Made by a program: the position numbers and the translations under genes. Of a DNA stretch of 64,000 nt, positions 46,930 through 58,535 are shown one piece after another; position 1 is the first letter of the stretch; every line of letters starts with the position of its first letter. The notes below the pieces were generated by a model. That model had not been told where the DNA came from, made no database searches, and saw only the letters and a list, made by a program, of their open reading frames with translations. The DNA comes from an uncultured bacterium (GTDB lineage: Bacteria; Margulisbacteria; Marinamargulisbacteria; SXXA01), in NCBI GenBank assembly GCA_903864835.1, contig CAIPHK010000040.1, forward strand, positions 101,505 to 165,504, in the 5' to 3' direction.

Positions 46930-49479
46930 ATGAGTATTACGCGTTTAAACGTATTCCCAATCGTGACAAGTCTTATTTTGGGACTATTGATCATTGAGAC
47001 CAATCCGCTCTTTGCCGAAAATAAAAGTTCCTTCGCACCATCATCGTCCCAAATCACACAATTTAATCAGTTACCCGACACCGCAAAAGGCGCCATCATC
47101 CAGCAAGCGAATGCAAAAAAAACGGAATCGGCAGCCCCCGATCCGACAGACAGTCAAATTGAAACCCCTAAAATCACCAATCCAAAGGATTCGGTTCGAG
47201 CCCTTCCATCTGCGATTGAATTGCAATATTCCCAGGAAGCAGAGGCCCCATTGTATACACCGAAGATAGGCGACGCTTCCGTAACCACGTCACCCCAAAT
47301 TAAGCCTCAGCAATATTCCCAGGAAGCAGAGGCCCCATTGTATACACCGAAGATAGGCGACGCTTCCGTAACCACGTCACCCCAAATTAAGATTCAGCAA
47401 TATGGATATTCTTTTTTTCAAGGGCTCGGGGGATCCAACAGTGCCTACGTAAATACCCCCACCAACCCCGATTACATATTGGGCCCAGGGGATGCATTAC
47501 TTATCCGAGTATGGGGGAAAATTGAGGAACAATTCTCCGTCACCATCGACACCAATGGCCAAATCTATTTACCGAAAGTAGGCGTAATTAATGTGGCAGG
47601 TGTTTCTTACGGCGCTATCGGAGCCGTAATCAAACGGGAACTCGGAAAATACTATGTCAATTTCCAAGTATCCGTAACGGTTGGCAGCATGCGTAGTATT
47701 AAAGTATTCGTACTAGGTGAAGCCGTACGCCCAGGCGCATACGACGTCCCAGCAAAATCCACACTTATGGCCGTTCTATATAGTTCCGGCGGTCCGTTAA
47801 AAACAGGTTCCCTTCGCAAGGTTCAACTAATTCGAAATAAACACGTAATAAAAACCATAGACCTTTACGACTATCTCATGTCAGGAAACCAAGGCCAGGA
47901 CCCAATGATCCAAAATTTTGATACGATATTTATCCCACTCATTGGGAATACAATAAAAATTCAAGGAATCGTCAACCGGCCCGGCATCTATGAATTCAGC
48001 GCCGACGAGACGCTTTATGATGCCGTACAAACTTTGGCTGGAGGCGCTGGCCCCACCTATTACGGAAAACGAATCCAAGTAGAGCGCATTGTCGAGGGAC
48101 AAAAGCGAATTATGGTGGATGTGGATATCAATGACCCTTCAAAATTTAAGGCCGAACTTAAAGCTGAGAAATTAAAAAACGGAGACGTTATTACGCTGTT
48201 TCCTATTGGGAGCCAACGTTTCAACGACGTATCAATTCAGGGCAATGTCACTCGCCCGGGCACCTATGAATACGCCTACGGGATGACGTTGGGAGATCTT
48301 ATTCGAAAAGCAGATGGATTGCTCAAAGATACCTATTTGCAACACATCGAAATTTATAGAACCAAATCAGAAACAGAAAAACAAATTATTCCCGTTAATT
48401 ATAACGTCACGGCATCTTCAAAAATTCGGCTTAGCGAATTTGATATTGTCAAGGTCCATTCCCAACTAGATATTGAGGGCCAAAAGACCGTTAAGGTACT
48501 TGGAGCAGTAGAAAATGGAGGCGATTTCAGGTTGCTCCATGGGATGAAAATAGTAGACCTCGCCTACCTTGCGAAGATATCCCCCCTTGCAGACCGGGAG
48601 CACGCTGAACTTGTTCGTCGAACGGACGATGGCTCTCTGCGGATTATAAAAGTCAATTTAGAGATATTGCTGCAAGACCCACTATCAACGGACAACTTAT
48701 TGCTGCAAGATCGAGACCAGTTATTTGTGCGCACCGATACTCAAAAATCAGAGAGCCGAACAATCAAGATCTCAGGCCAAGTGATCTACCCCGGCTCATT
48801 TGAGGTTAAAGCAGGCGAACGGCTCACCGACATTATTCGCCGAGCGGGCGGCCCAACCAAGCGCGCGTATTCCCAAGGGCTTGTATTTACAAGAGACTCG
48901 GTAAGAAGCCTTCAAATACGGTCTCAGCAGCAAATTGTTGCCGACGAGCAAAAACGATTACTATTTGACGCAACCCGAATGAAATCACTTGAATCATCAC
49001 AATACCGGGAGACCTACGACACAGCTCTCAAAGGGGTCCGTTCAGGTCTTGATAATATTGAGCTAGGTAGGATTGTAGTTGACATCCCCTCGCTGGACCA
49101 TATTCCTTCGGAATACGACTTTGAGCTCAATAACGGTGATGAGATATACATTCCCGAAACACCAACCGCCGTCCAAGTGGCTGGAGGCGTGCAAAATCCC
49201 AGTGCTCAAATCTTTATTTCTGGTAAAAACGTCGGCGCCTATATTCAACTCTGCGGCGGGTACTCTAGATTTGCTCGGACATCCGATATATTTGTTCTAA
49301 AAGCCAATGGTCGGGTATTAAGGGATGGTGGAGAAAGTATTTTAATCGACGCCGGAGACACTATTTATGTCCCAGAAGAAATCAAAGCACCGGTAGATTG
49401 GGTAGGCGGATTTTTCGAATTATCAAAATTCTTTATTAATATCGCTACCGGAGCGGCGATTATCAAGAGCCTTCAATAA
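46930..49479 (+). CDS. SLBB-domain polysaccharide export protein (Wza-like, multi-SLBB)
   Basis: 849 residues from ATG 46930, which has AAGGA 7 bases before it; an ATG at 46915 lacks this. Signal peptide (NVFPIVTSLILGLLIIE, then NPLFAEN). A low-complexity linker with two 29-residue repeats is followed by the Poly_export domain (YILGPGDALLIRVWGKIEE) and about six SLBB beta-grasp repeats (FVLGEAVRPGAYDVPAKST, IQGIVNRPGIYEFSADETL, IQGNVTRPGTYEYA, ISGQVIYPGSFEVKAGE, VAGGVQNPSAQIF). Such proteins form the periplasmic/outer-membrane channel for capsule export. Much longer than Wza (about 380). Confidence 0.9.
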   Translation: MSITRLNVFPIVTSLILGLLIIETNPLFAENKSSFAPSSSQITQFNQLPDTAKGAIIQQANAKKTESAAPDPTDSQIETPKITNPKDSVRALPSAIELQYSQEAEAPLYTPKIGDASVTTSPQIKPQQYSQEAEAPLYTPKIGDASVTTSPQIKIQQYGYSFFQGLGGSNSAYVNTPTNPDYILGPGDALLIRVWGKIEEQFSVTIDTNGQIYLPKVGVINVAGVSYGAIGAVIKRELGKYYVNFQVSVTVGSMRSIKVFVLGEAVRPGAYDVPAKSTLMAVLYSSGGPLKTGSLRKVQLIRNKHVIKTIDLYDYLMSGNQGQDPMIQNFDTIFIPLIGNTIKIQGIVNRPGIYEFSADETLYDAVQTLAGGAGPTYYGKRIQVERIVEGQKRIMVDVDINDPSKFKAELKAEKLKNGDVITLFPIGSQRFNDVSIQGNVTRPGTYEYAYGMTLGDLIRKADGLLKDTYLQHIEIYRTKSETEKQIIPVNYNVTASSKIRLSEFDIVKVHSQLDIEGQKTVKVLGAVENGGDFRLLHGMKIVDLAYLAKISPLADREHAELVRRTDDGSLRIIKVNLEILLQDPLSTDNLLLQDRDQLFVRTDTQKSESRTIKISGQVIYPGSFEVKAGERLTDIIRRAGGPTKRAYSQGLVFTRDSVRSLQIRSQQQIVADEQKRLLFDATRMKSLESSQYRETYDTALKGVRSGLDNIELGRIVVDIPSLDHIPSEYDFELNNGDEIYIPETPTAVQVAGGVQNPSAQIFISGKNVGAYIQLCGGYSRFARTSDIFVLKANGRVLRDGGESILIDAGDTIYVPEEIKAPVDWVGGFFELSKFFINIATGAAIIKSLQ
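47224..47397 (+). repeat. Two tandem 87-bp repeats within the export gene
   Basis: Units 47224-47310 and 47311-47397: the first 81 bases are identical and only the last six differ (cctcag, attcag). Each encodes 29 residues starting QYSQEAEAPLYTPKIGDA. Near-identity at the DNA level indicates a recent duplication in the linker between the signal peptide and the export domain. Confidence 0.93.
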
Positions 49480-49526
49480 TAGCGAGCCCATAAAAAAGTG
49501 TAAGGAATTTAGGATAAGGAATAAGG

Positions 49527-49557
49527 ATTACAAATTTAACTTCGTTAAATTTGTAAT
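49527..49557. terminator. Strong hairpin between the SLBB gene and tRNA-Tyr
   Basis: Perfect 14-bp stem (attacaaatttaac / gttaaatttgtaat) with a 3-base loop. It directly follows the tRNA-Tyr 3' end (minus strand) and the SLBB gene (plus strand), so it can terminate both. It has no long T-run. Confidence 0.6.
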
Positions 49558-49643
49558 GGTGGAGGGAGCTGGATTTGAACCAACGTAGAGCTAAGCTCGG
49601 CAGATTTACAGTCTGCTGCGATTGACCACTCCGCCATCCCTCC
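49557..49643 (-). tRNA. tRNA-Tyr (anticodon GTA)
   Basis: On the minus strand: acceptor ggaggga pairs with tccctcc, discriminator A and encoded CCA. Anticodon stem cagac/gtctg-type pairing encloses ctgtaaa, anticodon GTA. A long variable arm (class II) fits bacterial tRNA-Tyr, and the T-loop GGTTCAAATCC is standard. 87 bases. Confidence 0.96.
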
Positions 49644-49749
49644 ACAACCTGTCATAAAGACAGCGGAACGGTAGAATATATGGCGCCTCAATTCTATGTC
49701 AAATCCACCCCATTCACGCAACTCCGTCCGAAATGCTAGTATTGCAATA

Positions 49750-52172
<2,423 letters not shown>

Positions 52173-52181
52173 TCAGCATCA

Positions 52182-52577
52182 ATGGATGACCAAAAAATAG
52201 GAACTGTTGTAGAAGGCGACGTAACGCATATTACGACTTTTGGAGCATTTGTTCGGCTCCCAGATGGTGAAGAAGGACTCGTCCATATTTCGGAAATTGC
52301 CAACGAATATGTGACCGATATTTCAAAGTTCGTAAATGTTGCAGATAAAGTCACCGTCAAAGTGATGGCCCGAAACCAAAAGAACAAGTTAGAGCTCTCC
52401 ATCAAACGGGCCAAAGAAGATTTTGAAGAAGATACTGGGCTTTTCATGGCTAAAAAGTCAAAAAATGCCGCATTTGAGGACCGAATGGTATCGTTTTTAA
52501 AGCGATCGGAAGAAAAGCAAATTGATATTCGCCGTAATCTTAAGAGCAAGCAGGGTATTACGAAAAAACGTCGCTAA
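52182..52577 (+). CDS. S1 RNA-binding domain protein (YabR-like)
   Basis: 131 residues. An S1/OB fold at residues 1-75: VVEGDVTHITTFGAFVRLPDGEEGLVHISEIAN, of which GAFVRLPDGEEGLVHISEI is the core, then VADKVTVKVMARNQKNKLELSIK. The C-terminal half is basic and charged (KRSEEKQIDIRRNLKSK). In Firmicutes the equivalent gene (yabR) follows divIC, and the same order here suggests a conserved cell-division/translation neighbourhood. Starts 9 bases after the ftsB stop; its 3' end overlaps the next gene by about 56 bases. Confidence 0.88.
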   Translation: MDDQKIGTVVEGDVTHITTFGAFVRLPDGEEGLVHISEIANEYVTDISKFVNVADKVTVKVMARNQKNKLELSIKRAKEDFEEDTGLFMAKKSKNAAFEDRMVSFLKRSEEKQIDIRRNLKSKQGITKKRR

Positions 52578-53661
52578 TTTCGTTTTTTTAACACTTACTC
52601 TGTCTGTTGCTTCCCTTTTTATTTTAACATCTCCGATATCGGCCGAGCTCACCGTCGCGCCGATCCCGCTTGCGTCTGACTCTGGCGTTTTTTACGACGT
52701 ATTCTTTTTTGGGATCAGCTCTCAAAATACGATCAGCAAATATTCCGTCACCGGGCAAAAATTTTGGAGCGTTACACCCGAACTTCCACCCGTACAGACG
52801 CTTCAGATTGTATTCAATCGAATGGCCACGTTAAACGGCGATGGATTTATCGAGTGTCGAGATACCGTCTTTGGTATTCGGCTCTGGAAATCAGACACCG
52901 GGCACTTTAAGTCATTAGTGTTTCAATACCCGATCACCTATGCGCTCCGCCAAAACGGGGAGATTTCTGCATTTGACTTTAACAGCGGTGTCTTTTTATT
53001 TTCGGGCGCCCCCCCAAAAGAGCTAGGAACTATACTCACAATTCGCCCAGGAAACTCCGGGGAAATCATGGCGGTTGGAAGTTCATCGATCGCCGAATCA
53101 TCCAAAGAATTAACCCAATGGAAGATCATTTCAACCTCGCTTCCCAAAGGGTATCAGCTCATTCAGACGGACCCCGCGCACATCTTAATGTCATCTAACA
53201 ATATCATCGCAAGGGCAGGAACTTCGTCAGTCACGCCTCTTTTTGCAATGGGCTCACAAACCACCCCGCATCACCATTACGACGGCCACCTTATCGCCGT
53301 AACGGGATCAGAAACATCCGCCCCCCAATGGATCATCTCGTATCCGTATCTGATGGAAATCTCATTATCCTTTTCCTTGGTAAAGGTGATCGATCTCACG
53401 ACCAGGGAACCCGTGTTGGACTGGAAAGAGATCGATCCAGATCGGTCGTGGCGGTCGGTCTGGTGGGACAATGGGCTACTGGCAGTGCTTGATCGCAATC
53501 ATACCCTGACGATTTGGGATTCCCACATTCGGAGGACATTAGGCGCTGTCACCTGGGACGAATCAGATCCCCCCCCACTCGGAATGCGCTATACCCACGA
53601 TGTCCTGTCGTTTGTATCTCGAAAAAAAATAGCCTACGCATTTAGCCGAGCCCCGCAATGA
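52522..53661 (+). CDS. Secreted beta-propeller-like protein of unknown function
   Basis: 379 residues from TTG 52522 (GGAAG just before it), the only start that keeps a full signal peptide: FVFLTLTLSVASLFILTSP then ISAELTV. The body has repeated short beta-type units such as KYSVTGQKFWSVTPEL, RLWKSDTGHF, LTIWDSHIRRTLGAVTW, resembling WD40/PQQ blades without a firm family match. It overlaps the S1-domain gene at its start by 56 bases and the pseudokinase gene by 4 at its end. Function unknown; a partner of the PASTA protein's extracytoplasmic domain is a possibility. Confidence 0.6.
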   Translation: MIFAVILRASRVLRKNVANFVFLTLTLSVASLFILTSPISAELTVAPIPLASDSGVFYDVFFFGISSQNTISKYSVTGQKFWSVTPELPPVQTLQIVFNRMATLNGDGFIECRDTVFGIRLWKSDTGHFKSLVFQYPITYALRQNGEISAFDFNSGVFLFSGAPPKELGTILTIRPGNSGEIMAVGSSSIAESSKELTQWKIISTSLPKGYQLIQTDPAHILMSSNNIIARAGTSSVTPLFAMGSQTTPHHHYDGHLIAVTGSETSAPQWIISYPYLMEISLSFSLVKVIDLTTREPVLDWKEIDPDRSWRSVWWDNGLLAVLDRNHTLTIWDSHIRRTLGAVTWDESDPPPLGMRYTHDVLSFVSRKKIAYAFSRAPQ

Positions 53662-55349
53662 CCCGGCGACTCAAAGGTATTTATTCGATTCAAAAGGAAC
53701 TCTTTCGGGATTCGCTATCCCGCACATTCTCTGCGACGGGCAGCAGCGACATTCCCGTACTGGTTACCCAATATGATCCGAGATTCACGCCATCCCCGCT
53801 CATTCAGCCGCTGATTGAGTTGTGTGAACGACTTATCAAAATTCGTGTCCCGCAGGTCAACCCACTCGTTGACTATCATTTCGACGGAACATCGTTTTTT
53901 TGTATCTACTCGGGAGATCGCATGATCACCCCACTTTTAAACCGACTCAAGCAAACAGGTCACGTTGACAGCCCGCAGCTGCTCCAATGGTGTACCGAAA
54001 TTTTAACCGGCCTCAACCAGCTTCAACGACATGGGATATATCACGGCAACATCAGTCTCCATTCGATCCATATCGATGAAACAGACTGCGTCACTCTATT
54101 GCATACCCTCATTCATGAAACCGTTATATGCCACAGTATCGCGTCATTCACAAAATTGGATTGCGCATTATTTCTTTCTCCAGAACAACTCCAAGGAACC
54201 CCAGGTGGATTTCAAACGGACATTTACAGTTTTGGAATTCTCACCTATCTGCTTTTTTCAAATACTTGGCCCTATGAGTTTACGACCGAAATGGACCGTG
54301 TTGGGTCATTTTCGACGATGCCCCCGCGACCATTTACCCCCATTAACACCCAACTCCCCCCCTATCTAGATCAAATTATTGCGATCGCCATGGCAAAACA
54401 TCCCTCAGAACGATTTCGATCGATCACCGAACTCAGTTCTCGATTTTCGGCCACACCCATTTCGGCCAAGCCGGCAGAAATACCTGTTGATGACAGCGCT
54501 AATTTAGCCAGCCAAAAGACCAGCCCTCCACCCACAAAAAATACCGAGGGACCCCAAAGCTGGATGAGACGATGGTCTCGGCGCCATACGGTTGTGACAA
54601 GTGCGATTGCTGCCGTTATTGTTCTATTGGCAATCGTCAATTACGGGCTCGTGTCTTATGTCACCGCTATTCCCGAAATCACGGTTCCGGATGTTCATGG
54701 CCTCACTCAAACTGAAGCGATAAAAATGCTAGAAACCGCCCATTTGCGAGGAAAAGTCGGCGGGGTTCGGGTCGACTACACCGTCGACGCAGGAGCGGTA
54801 TTGGAAACTCGACCGCCCAGCGGCCGTTCGGTTAAAGAAAATCGAATTGTTCTACTGTATATCGCCAAACACAACAGTGAATTTGCAATGCCGGATTTAG
54901 TGGGCCGTTCTATTGACGAAGTGCAGGCGCTATTAACCGAATCCAAGTCACCCATCACCGTGACAGAAGAAGTCCATTCTCTGTCTGCACCAGAAGGAGA
55001 AATTCTAGCCCAACTCCCGACGCCCAATACGATAGTCTCCGCAAAAACTCCGATTTCGGTAACCCTAAGCAAGGGATTTCCGATTTCAGTCCAAGGGACC
55101 CCCTCCGGACCAAAATGTACCCTCGTGATTCAACTCTCCGTCGCACCGACCTGGCCGGCGCAGACCGTAAAGATCACCATCAAACAGTCCAATGGGCTAC
55201 AGACCCTTTATACAAAGGTCATCGCCCCAGGAGACTCCGCGAATCTGACATACACCGTCGATATGTCGGGAGATTTAACGATTTACTTCAATAGCCGCAC
55301 GGCATACCATCACTCCATCAAGGATGTGGTCACGAATAGTAACGAATGA
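53658..55349 (+). CDS. PASTA-domain Ser/Thr pseudokinase
   Basis: 563 residues. The N-terminal 275 residues keep the C-lobe look of a PknB-type kinase (FLSPEQLQGTPGG, TDIYSFGILTYLLFSNTWPY, AKHPSERFRSITEL), but the VAxK lysine is absent (IPVLVTQYD), HRD reads HGN (IYHGNISLHS), and DFG is replaced by LLHTLIHE. Next is one membrane helix (VVTSAIAAVIVLLAIVNYGLV, about 313-333) and two PASTA domains, ITVPDVHGLTQTEAIKMLE and FAMPDLVGRSIDEVQALL. PASTA domains bind peptidoglycan fragments. It is likely catalytically dead and acts as a sensor or scaffold. ATGA overlaps with both neighbours. Confidence 0.85.
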   Translation: MTRRLKGIYSIQKELFRDSLSRTFSATGSSDIPVLVTQYDPRFTPSPLIQPLIELCERLIKIRVPQVNPLVDYHFDGTSFFCIYSGDRMITPLLNRLKQTGHVDSPQLLQWCTEILTGLNQLQRHGIYHGNISLHSIHIDETDCVTLLHTLIHETVICHSIASFTKLDCALFLSPEQLQGTPGGFQTDIYSFGILTYLLFSNTWPYEFTTEMDRVGSFSTMPPRPFTPINTQLPPYLDQIIAIAMAKHPSERFRSITELSSRFSATPISAKPAEIPVDDSANLASQKTSPPPTKNTEGPQSWMRRWSRRHTVVTSAIAAVIVLLAIVNYGLVSYVTAIPEITVPDVHGLTQTEAIKMLETAHLRGKVGGVRVDYTVDAGAVLETRPPSGRSVKENRIVLLYIAKHNSEFAMPDLVGRSIDEVQALLTESKSPITVTEEVHSLSAPEGEILAQLPTPNTIVSAKTPISVTLSKGFPISVQGTPSGPKCTLVIQLSVAPTWPAQTVKITIKQSNGLQTLYTKVIAPGDSANLTYTVDMSGDLTIYFNSRTAYHHSIKDVVTNSNE

Positions 55350-56485
55350 TTTCCCCTTTTGAACGACAAGTTCTGCGTCGATTATTAAAAATTGCCGCTG
55401 CGCACGCCCATGAGACCCGGCCCAACCCGCCCGCCGTTGCTGCAGTGATTACCAATGATACTGAAATTACGATCGCAAGACATCATGGACCCGGAACCTC
55501 CCATGCCGAGGTAGCAGCGCTCGCCGCCGCCGGACCAAAAGCCAAAGGGGCCACGCTTATCGTCACGTTGGAGCCTTGTACGCATTGGGGTGCAAATCCA
55601 CCCTGTACCAAAGCCATTATTGCCAGTGGCATTCGCCGGGTTATTTTCCCGATTGCAGATCCTAACCCATTGGTCAGCGCCCACCCGGCAACCACCCAAT
55701 TAATTGAGGCTGGGATCGAGGTAGAATCAGGCATTCTTCAGCGGGAAGCGGCCATTGCAAATGCAGAATTTCTAACTCACGTATCGTTAAACCGCCCCTA
55801 TATCACGGCAAAGGTCGCGGCAAGTTTAGACGGTAAAACGGCACTTTCAACCGGCGAAAGCAAATATATTTCAGGAAAAATCGCCCTTCGATTTGTTCAT
55901 CAACTCCGGAGTCGATGTGACGCGATTATGGTGGGAATCGGAACCGTTCTTGCCGACGATCCTCAACTCGACATTCGGACGGAGGTTCAATCCCCCCTCC
56001 CTTTTCGAAAAATAATACTCGATACCCATGCGAGAACACCGCTAACAAGTCGACTTTTTTCGAACACGTCAAAAGAAAATATCGTGATTGTCGTGTCCAA
56101 TACGGCCCCTCACGCCAGGGTATCCGCACTGTCGGAAATCGCTACAGTTTTAGCCATTCCAAGCCCAAGCTTACGACATCAATGGGCAATGATATTACCT
56201 CAATTGCACCAGCTCGGAATTTACAGAATTTTATTGGAAGGAGGCACAGCGGTCATGTCCAATGCCATCGATAGTGGGATTGTCGACCAACTCATCGTAA
56301 TCCATAGCCCGATACTTATCGGCGGAGACAGTCCATTTTCAGTGTACTCAGGATCGGGTGCCACTCGATTAAGCACCGCACCGGCACTATTCCATCCCAC
56401 CTATCAACGCGCCGGCCGTGATATGATCACCAACGGATACCTCAACGACCCCCTTACCTTAATAAGGAGCAGCATTCACTCATGA
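55346..56485 (+). CDS. ribD: Bifunctional riboflavin deaminase/reductase RibD
   Basis: Two early steps of riboflavin synthesis. 379 residues. Deaminase domain: zinc-binding HAEVAALAAAG (His-Ala-Glu) and LEPCTHWGANPPCTKAI (two Cys). Reductase domain: YITAKVAASLDGKTALSTG, MVGIGTVLADDPQLDIR, and LLEGGTAVMSNAI. Coupled by 4-base overlaps with the pseudokinase gene and purC. No other rib genes are in the window. Reductase and deaminase motifs look intact. Confidence 0.96.
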   Translation: MISPFERQVLRRLLKIAAAHAHETRPNPPAVAAVITNDTEITIARHHGPGTSHAEVAALAAAGPKAKGATLIVTLEPCTHWGANPPCTKAIIASGIRRVIFPIADPNPLVSAHPATTQLIEAGIEVESGILQREAAIANAEFLTHVSLNRPYITAKVAASLDGKTALSTGESKYISGKIALRFVHQLRSRCDAIMVGIGTVLADDPQLDIRTEVQSPLPFRKIILDTHARTPLTSRLFSNTSKENIVIVVSNTAPHARVSALSEIATVLAIPSPSLRHQWAMILPQLHQLGIYRILLEGGTAVMSNAIDSGIVDQLIVIHSPILIGGDSPFSVYSGSGATRLSTAPALFHPTYQRAGRDMITNGYLNDPLTLIRSSIHS

Positions 56486-57375
56486 CAATGGCGTCACCAG
56501 TAACATTTACCGATCTCCCATTTCCTCTATTCCGTCGCGGAAAAGTACGTGATGTCTATGACATCGGCGCCTATCTACTTTTCGTTACAAGTGACAGGGT
56601 CTCCGCTTTTGACCATATTTTACCGACCCCAATTCCTCAAAAAGGCATTATCCTCAACACGATTTCAGAATTTTGGTTCAAAAAAACAGACGCCATTATT
56701 CGAAACCACCTTTTAACGGCAACGATCACCGACTTTCCGACTGAACTACTCCCCTATTCCGACCTGTTAAAGGGACGATCAATGGTCGTAATCAAGACAC
56801 GCCCGATTGATGTGGAATGCGTTGTTCGGCAATATCTAGCAGGCTCTGCATGGGCCGAATATCAAACCTCCGGCTCCGTCTGTGGGATCTCGCTGCCGTC
56901 GGGTCTTCAAATGGGAGAACGCCTTCCTGAACCCATTTTTACCCCCGCTATTAAGAACCATACCGGTCATGACGAAAATATTCCGTTCTCTAAAATGATT
57001 GAACTCCTCGGCGAACCGACTGCAATGGCAATGAAAACCGCAAGTATTGCCCTGTTTCAATATGCGTCAGATTGGGTGGCCCCCAAAGGTCTCATTCTAG
57101 CGGATACCAAATTTGAATTTGGGTGGCTAAACAATACCCTTTTGCTCATTGACGAAGCGCTGACACCGGATTCCTCGCGGTATTGGGAGAAATCAACCTA
57201 TATCGCCGGACAAACGCCACCTAGCTTTGACAAGCAGATCGTCCGTAACTATCTTCTTTCCGTATGGAAAGAACCCGATCCCGTGCCCGCGTTACCCGAC
57301 GTGATCGTTCAAACGGTCACCCAAAAATATCTGGAGGGGTACACCAAAATAACCGGAAATGATAACTTGCCATAA
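56482..57375 (+). CDS. purC: SAICAR synthase (phosphoribosylaminoimidazole-succinocarboxamide synthase)
   Basis: Joins aspartate to CAIR in purine synthesis. 297 residues, the longer eukaryote-like class (about 300) as opposed to the 240-residue E. coli form. Visible: FRRGKVRDVYDIGAYLLF, VTSDRVSAFDHILPTPIPQKG, ECVVRQYLAGSAWAEY, FTPAIKNHTGHDENI and LADTKFEFGW (metal-binding), then LIDEALTPDSSRYW. Follows ribD with a 4-base overlap and precedes tRNA-Asp on the opposite strand. Confidence 0.97.
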   Translation: MTMASPVTFTDLPFPLFRRGKVRDVYDIGAYLLFVTSDRVSAFDHILPTPIPQKGIILNTISEFWFKKTDAIIRNHLLTATITDFPTELLPYSDLLKGRSMVVIKTRPIDVECVVRQYLAGSAWAEYQTSGSVCGISLPSGLQMGERLPEPIFTPAIKNHTGHDENIPFSKMIELLGEPTAMAMKTASIALFQYASDWVAPKGLILADTKFEFGWLNNTLLLIDEALTPDSSRYWEKSTYIAGQTPPSFDKQIVRNYLLSVWKEPDPVPALPDVIVQTVTQKYLEGYTKITGNDNLP

Positions 57376-57382
57376 TCGAATA

Positions 57383-57459
57383 TGGCGGGAGCGAAGGGAC
57401 TCGAACCCTCGACCTCCTGCGTGACAGGCAGGCGTTCTAACCAGCTGAACTACGCCCCC
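57383..57459 (-). tRNA. tRNA-Asp (anticodon GTC)
   Basis: Minus strand: acceptor gggggcg pairs with cgctccc (one G-T), discriminator G and encoded CCA. Anticodon arm cctgc/gcagg encloses ctgtcac, anticodon GTC. D-arm and T-loop (GGTTCGAGTCC) are normal. 77 bases. Confidence 0.97.
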
Positions 57460-57535
57460 AATGTTATCTAAGGCCTGGGAATTATAACTGTAGACCGGGT
57501 GATTTTACAACCTAATCGCTTTGCGGAGGATACCA

Positions 57536-58060
57536 ATGTTTAAGATCATGTTGATCGGTTTATTATTCGCAGTAACAATGGGAACCATCGCGCCCCTATA
57601 CGCGGCCCCGCTTCAAGACGTTCAAATGGGATTCAAGACAGATGTGCCGTACGGATGGATTTCCATTGTACCCGCGACGGCCAACGTCACTCGCCGGATT
57701 TTTCTGATCCCCAAAATCGCTACCGTTTCCGTTGGTGTCTACCATTTTGACACAGTCCCTACGCCAGGCATCATCGAAAATATTCAGATTTCGGAACACT
57801 ACGATGGATGGATCACCCTTTTTCACCGAGATCTAAATCCCAATGAATTACGTCGAGCTAACGCCGATATGGGTGAAATTGTCGCTTATGGGCATAATCG
57901 TCTGGAACCAAATAATACACTGAGCAAGCGGGTCGTCGTTGAATACTATTTTACTCAAAAGAATAGCGGTTATTTCGTCTCCATCGATACGACCGAATCC
58001 GATTGGAAAACAGCAGAAAGCAGCTTCAAATCATTCATCAGAATGTTTATGTTAATTTAG
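57536..58060 (+). CDS. Exported protein of unknown function
   Basis: 174 residues from ATG 57536, which has GCGGAGGA 7-8 bases upstream; a TTG at 57521 is rejected because it would overlap that ribosome site. Signal peptide MFKIMLIGLLFAVTMGTIA with AAPLQ as the likely cleavage end. The mature part has alternating beta-type stretches (TRRIFLIPKIATVSVGVYHF) and ends SSFKSFIRMFMLI. No family recognised; the fold may be a PsbP/DUF-type stress-secreted domain but that is only a guess. Confidence 0.65.
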   Translation: MFKIMLIGLLFAVTMGTIAPLYAAPLQDVQMGFKTDVPYGWISIVPATANVTRRIFLIPKIATVSVGVYHFDTVPTPGIIENIQISEHYDGWITLFHRDLNPNELRRANADMGEIVAYGHNRLEPNNTLSKRVVVEYYFTQKNSGYFVSIDTTESDWKTAESSFKSFIRMFMLI

Positions 58061-58073
58061 AACAAAATAATAC

Positions 58074-58102
58074 TTGACGTATGTTTTTTATTCGAATACT
58101 TT
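58074..58102 (+). promoter_or_regulatory. Sigma-70-type promoter for ssb
   Basis: TTGACG at 58074-58079 and TACTTT at 58097-58102 are separated by 17 bases; the AAGGAGG ribosome site follows at 58121-58127, 7 bases before the ssb ATG. Confidence 0.65.
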
Positions 58103-58134
58103 ATCCGTAGCTCTATCTTCAAGGAGGCGGAAAA

Positions 58135-58509
58135 ATGGCATTTAATTATAATCACGCAACATTAATCGGAAGACTCACTCGGGATCCTGAAACCAAAAAA
58201 ATCAGCGATACCGTCAACAAAACGTACTTTACACTCGCAATTAATCGGGGCTATCGCAAAGCAGACGAGAACCAGGATACCGATTTTATTCCGGTGTCCC
58301 TTTGGGGGAAAAGTGCAGAACTTGCATACCTCCTCCTTAAAAAAGGAATGCCGATTCTGGTGACAGGACGAATCCAAAATCGTGTTTACGAAAAAAATGA
58401 AGTCGTCCGAAGCGTCGCGGAGCTGGTCGGCGAGCAATTTCAAATATTAGAAAGAAAGGCGCAAGTTGAACTGGGACTGGTCGATCAGTTCGCCGAAACG
58501 ACGGCTTAA
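58135..58509 (+). CDS. ssb: Single-stranded DNA-binding protein
   Basis: Binds ssDNA during replication and repair. 124 residues, one OB fold: NHATLIGRLTRDPETK, FTLAINRGYRK, DFIPVSLWGKSAELA, LLVTGRIQNRVYEKN-type strand and VRSVAELVGEQFQIL. The tail (LERKAQVELGLVDQFAETTA) is short and lacks the DDDIPF-type acidic tip that recruits partner proteins in many SSBs. Strong SD AAGGAGG and its own promoter precede it. Single gene, convergent with tonB. Confidence 0.93.
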   Translation: MAFNYNHATLIGRLTRDPETKKISDTVNKTYFTLAINRGYRKADENQDTDFIPVSLWGKSAELAYLLLKKGMPILVTGRIQNRVYEKNEVVRSVAELVGEQFQILERKAQVELGLVDQFAETTA

Positions 58510-58514
58510 CCGAG

Positions 58515-58532
58515 TGCCGCCCCAGGGCGGCA
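58515..58532. terminator. GC-rich hairpin between ssb and tonB
   Basis: tgccgcc / ggcggca, a perfect 7-bp stem with a 4-base loop, lies between the convergent ssb and tonB stop codons and can stop transcription from both sides. Confidence 0.6.
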
Positions 58533-58535
58533 AAC

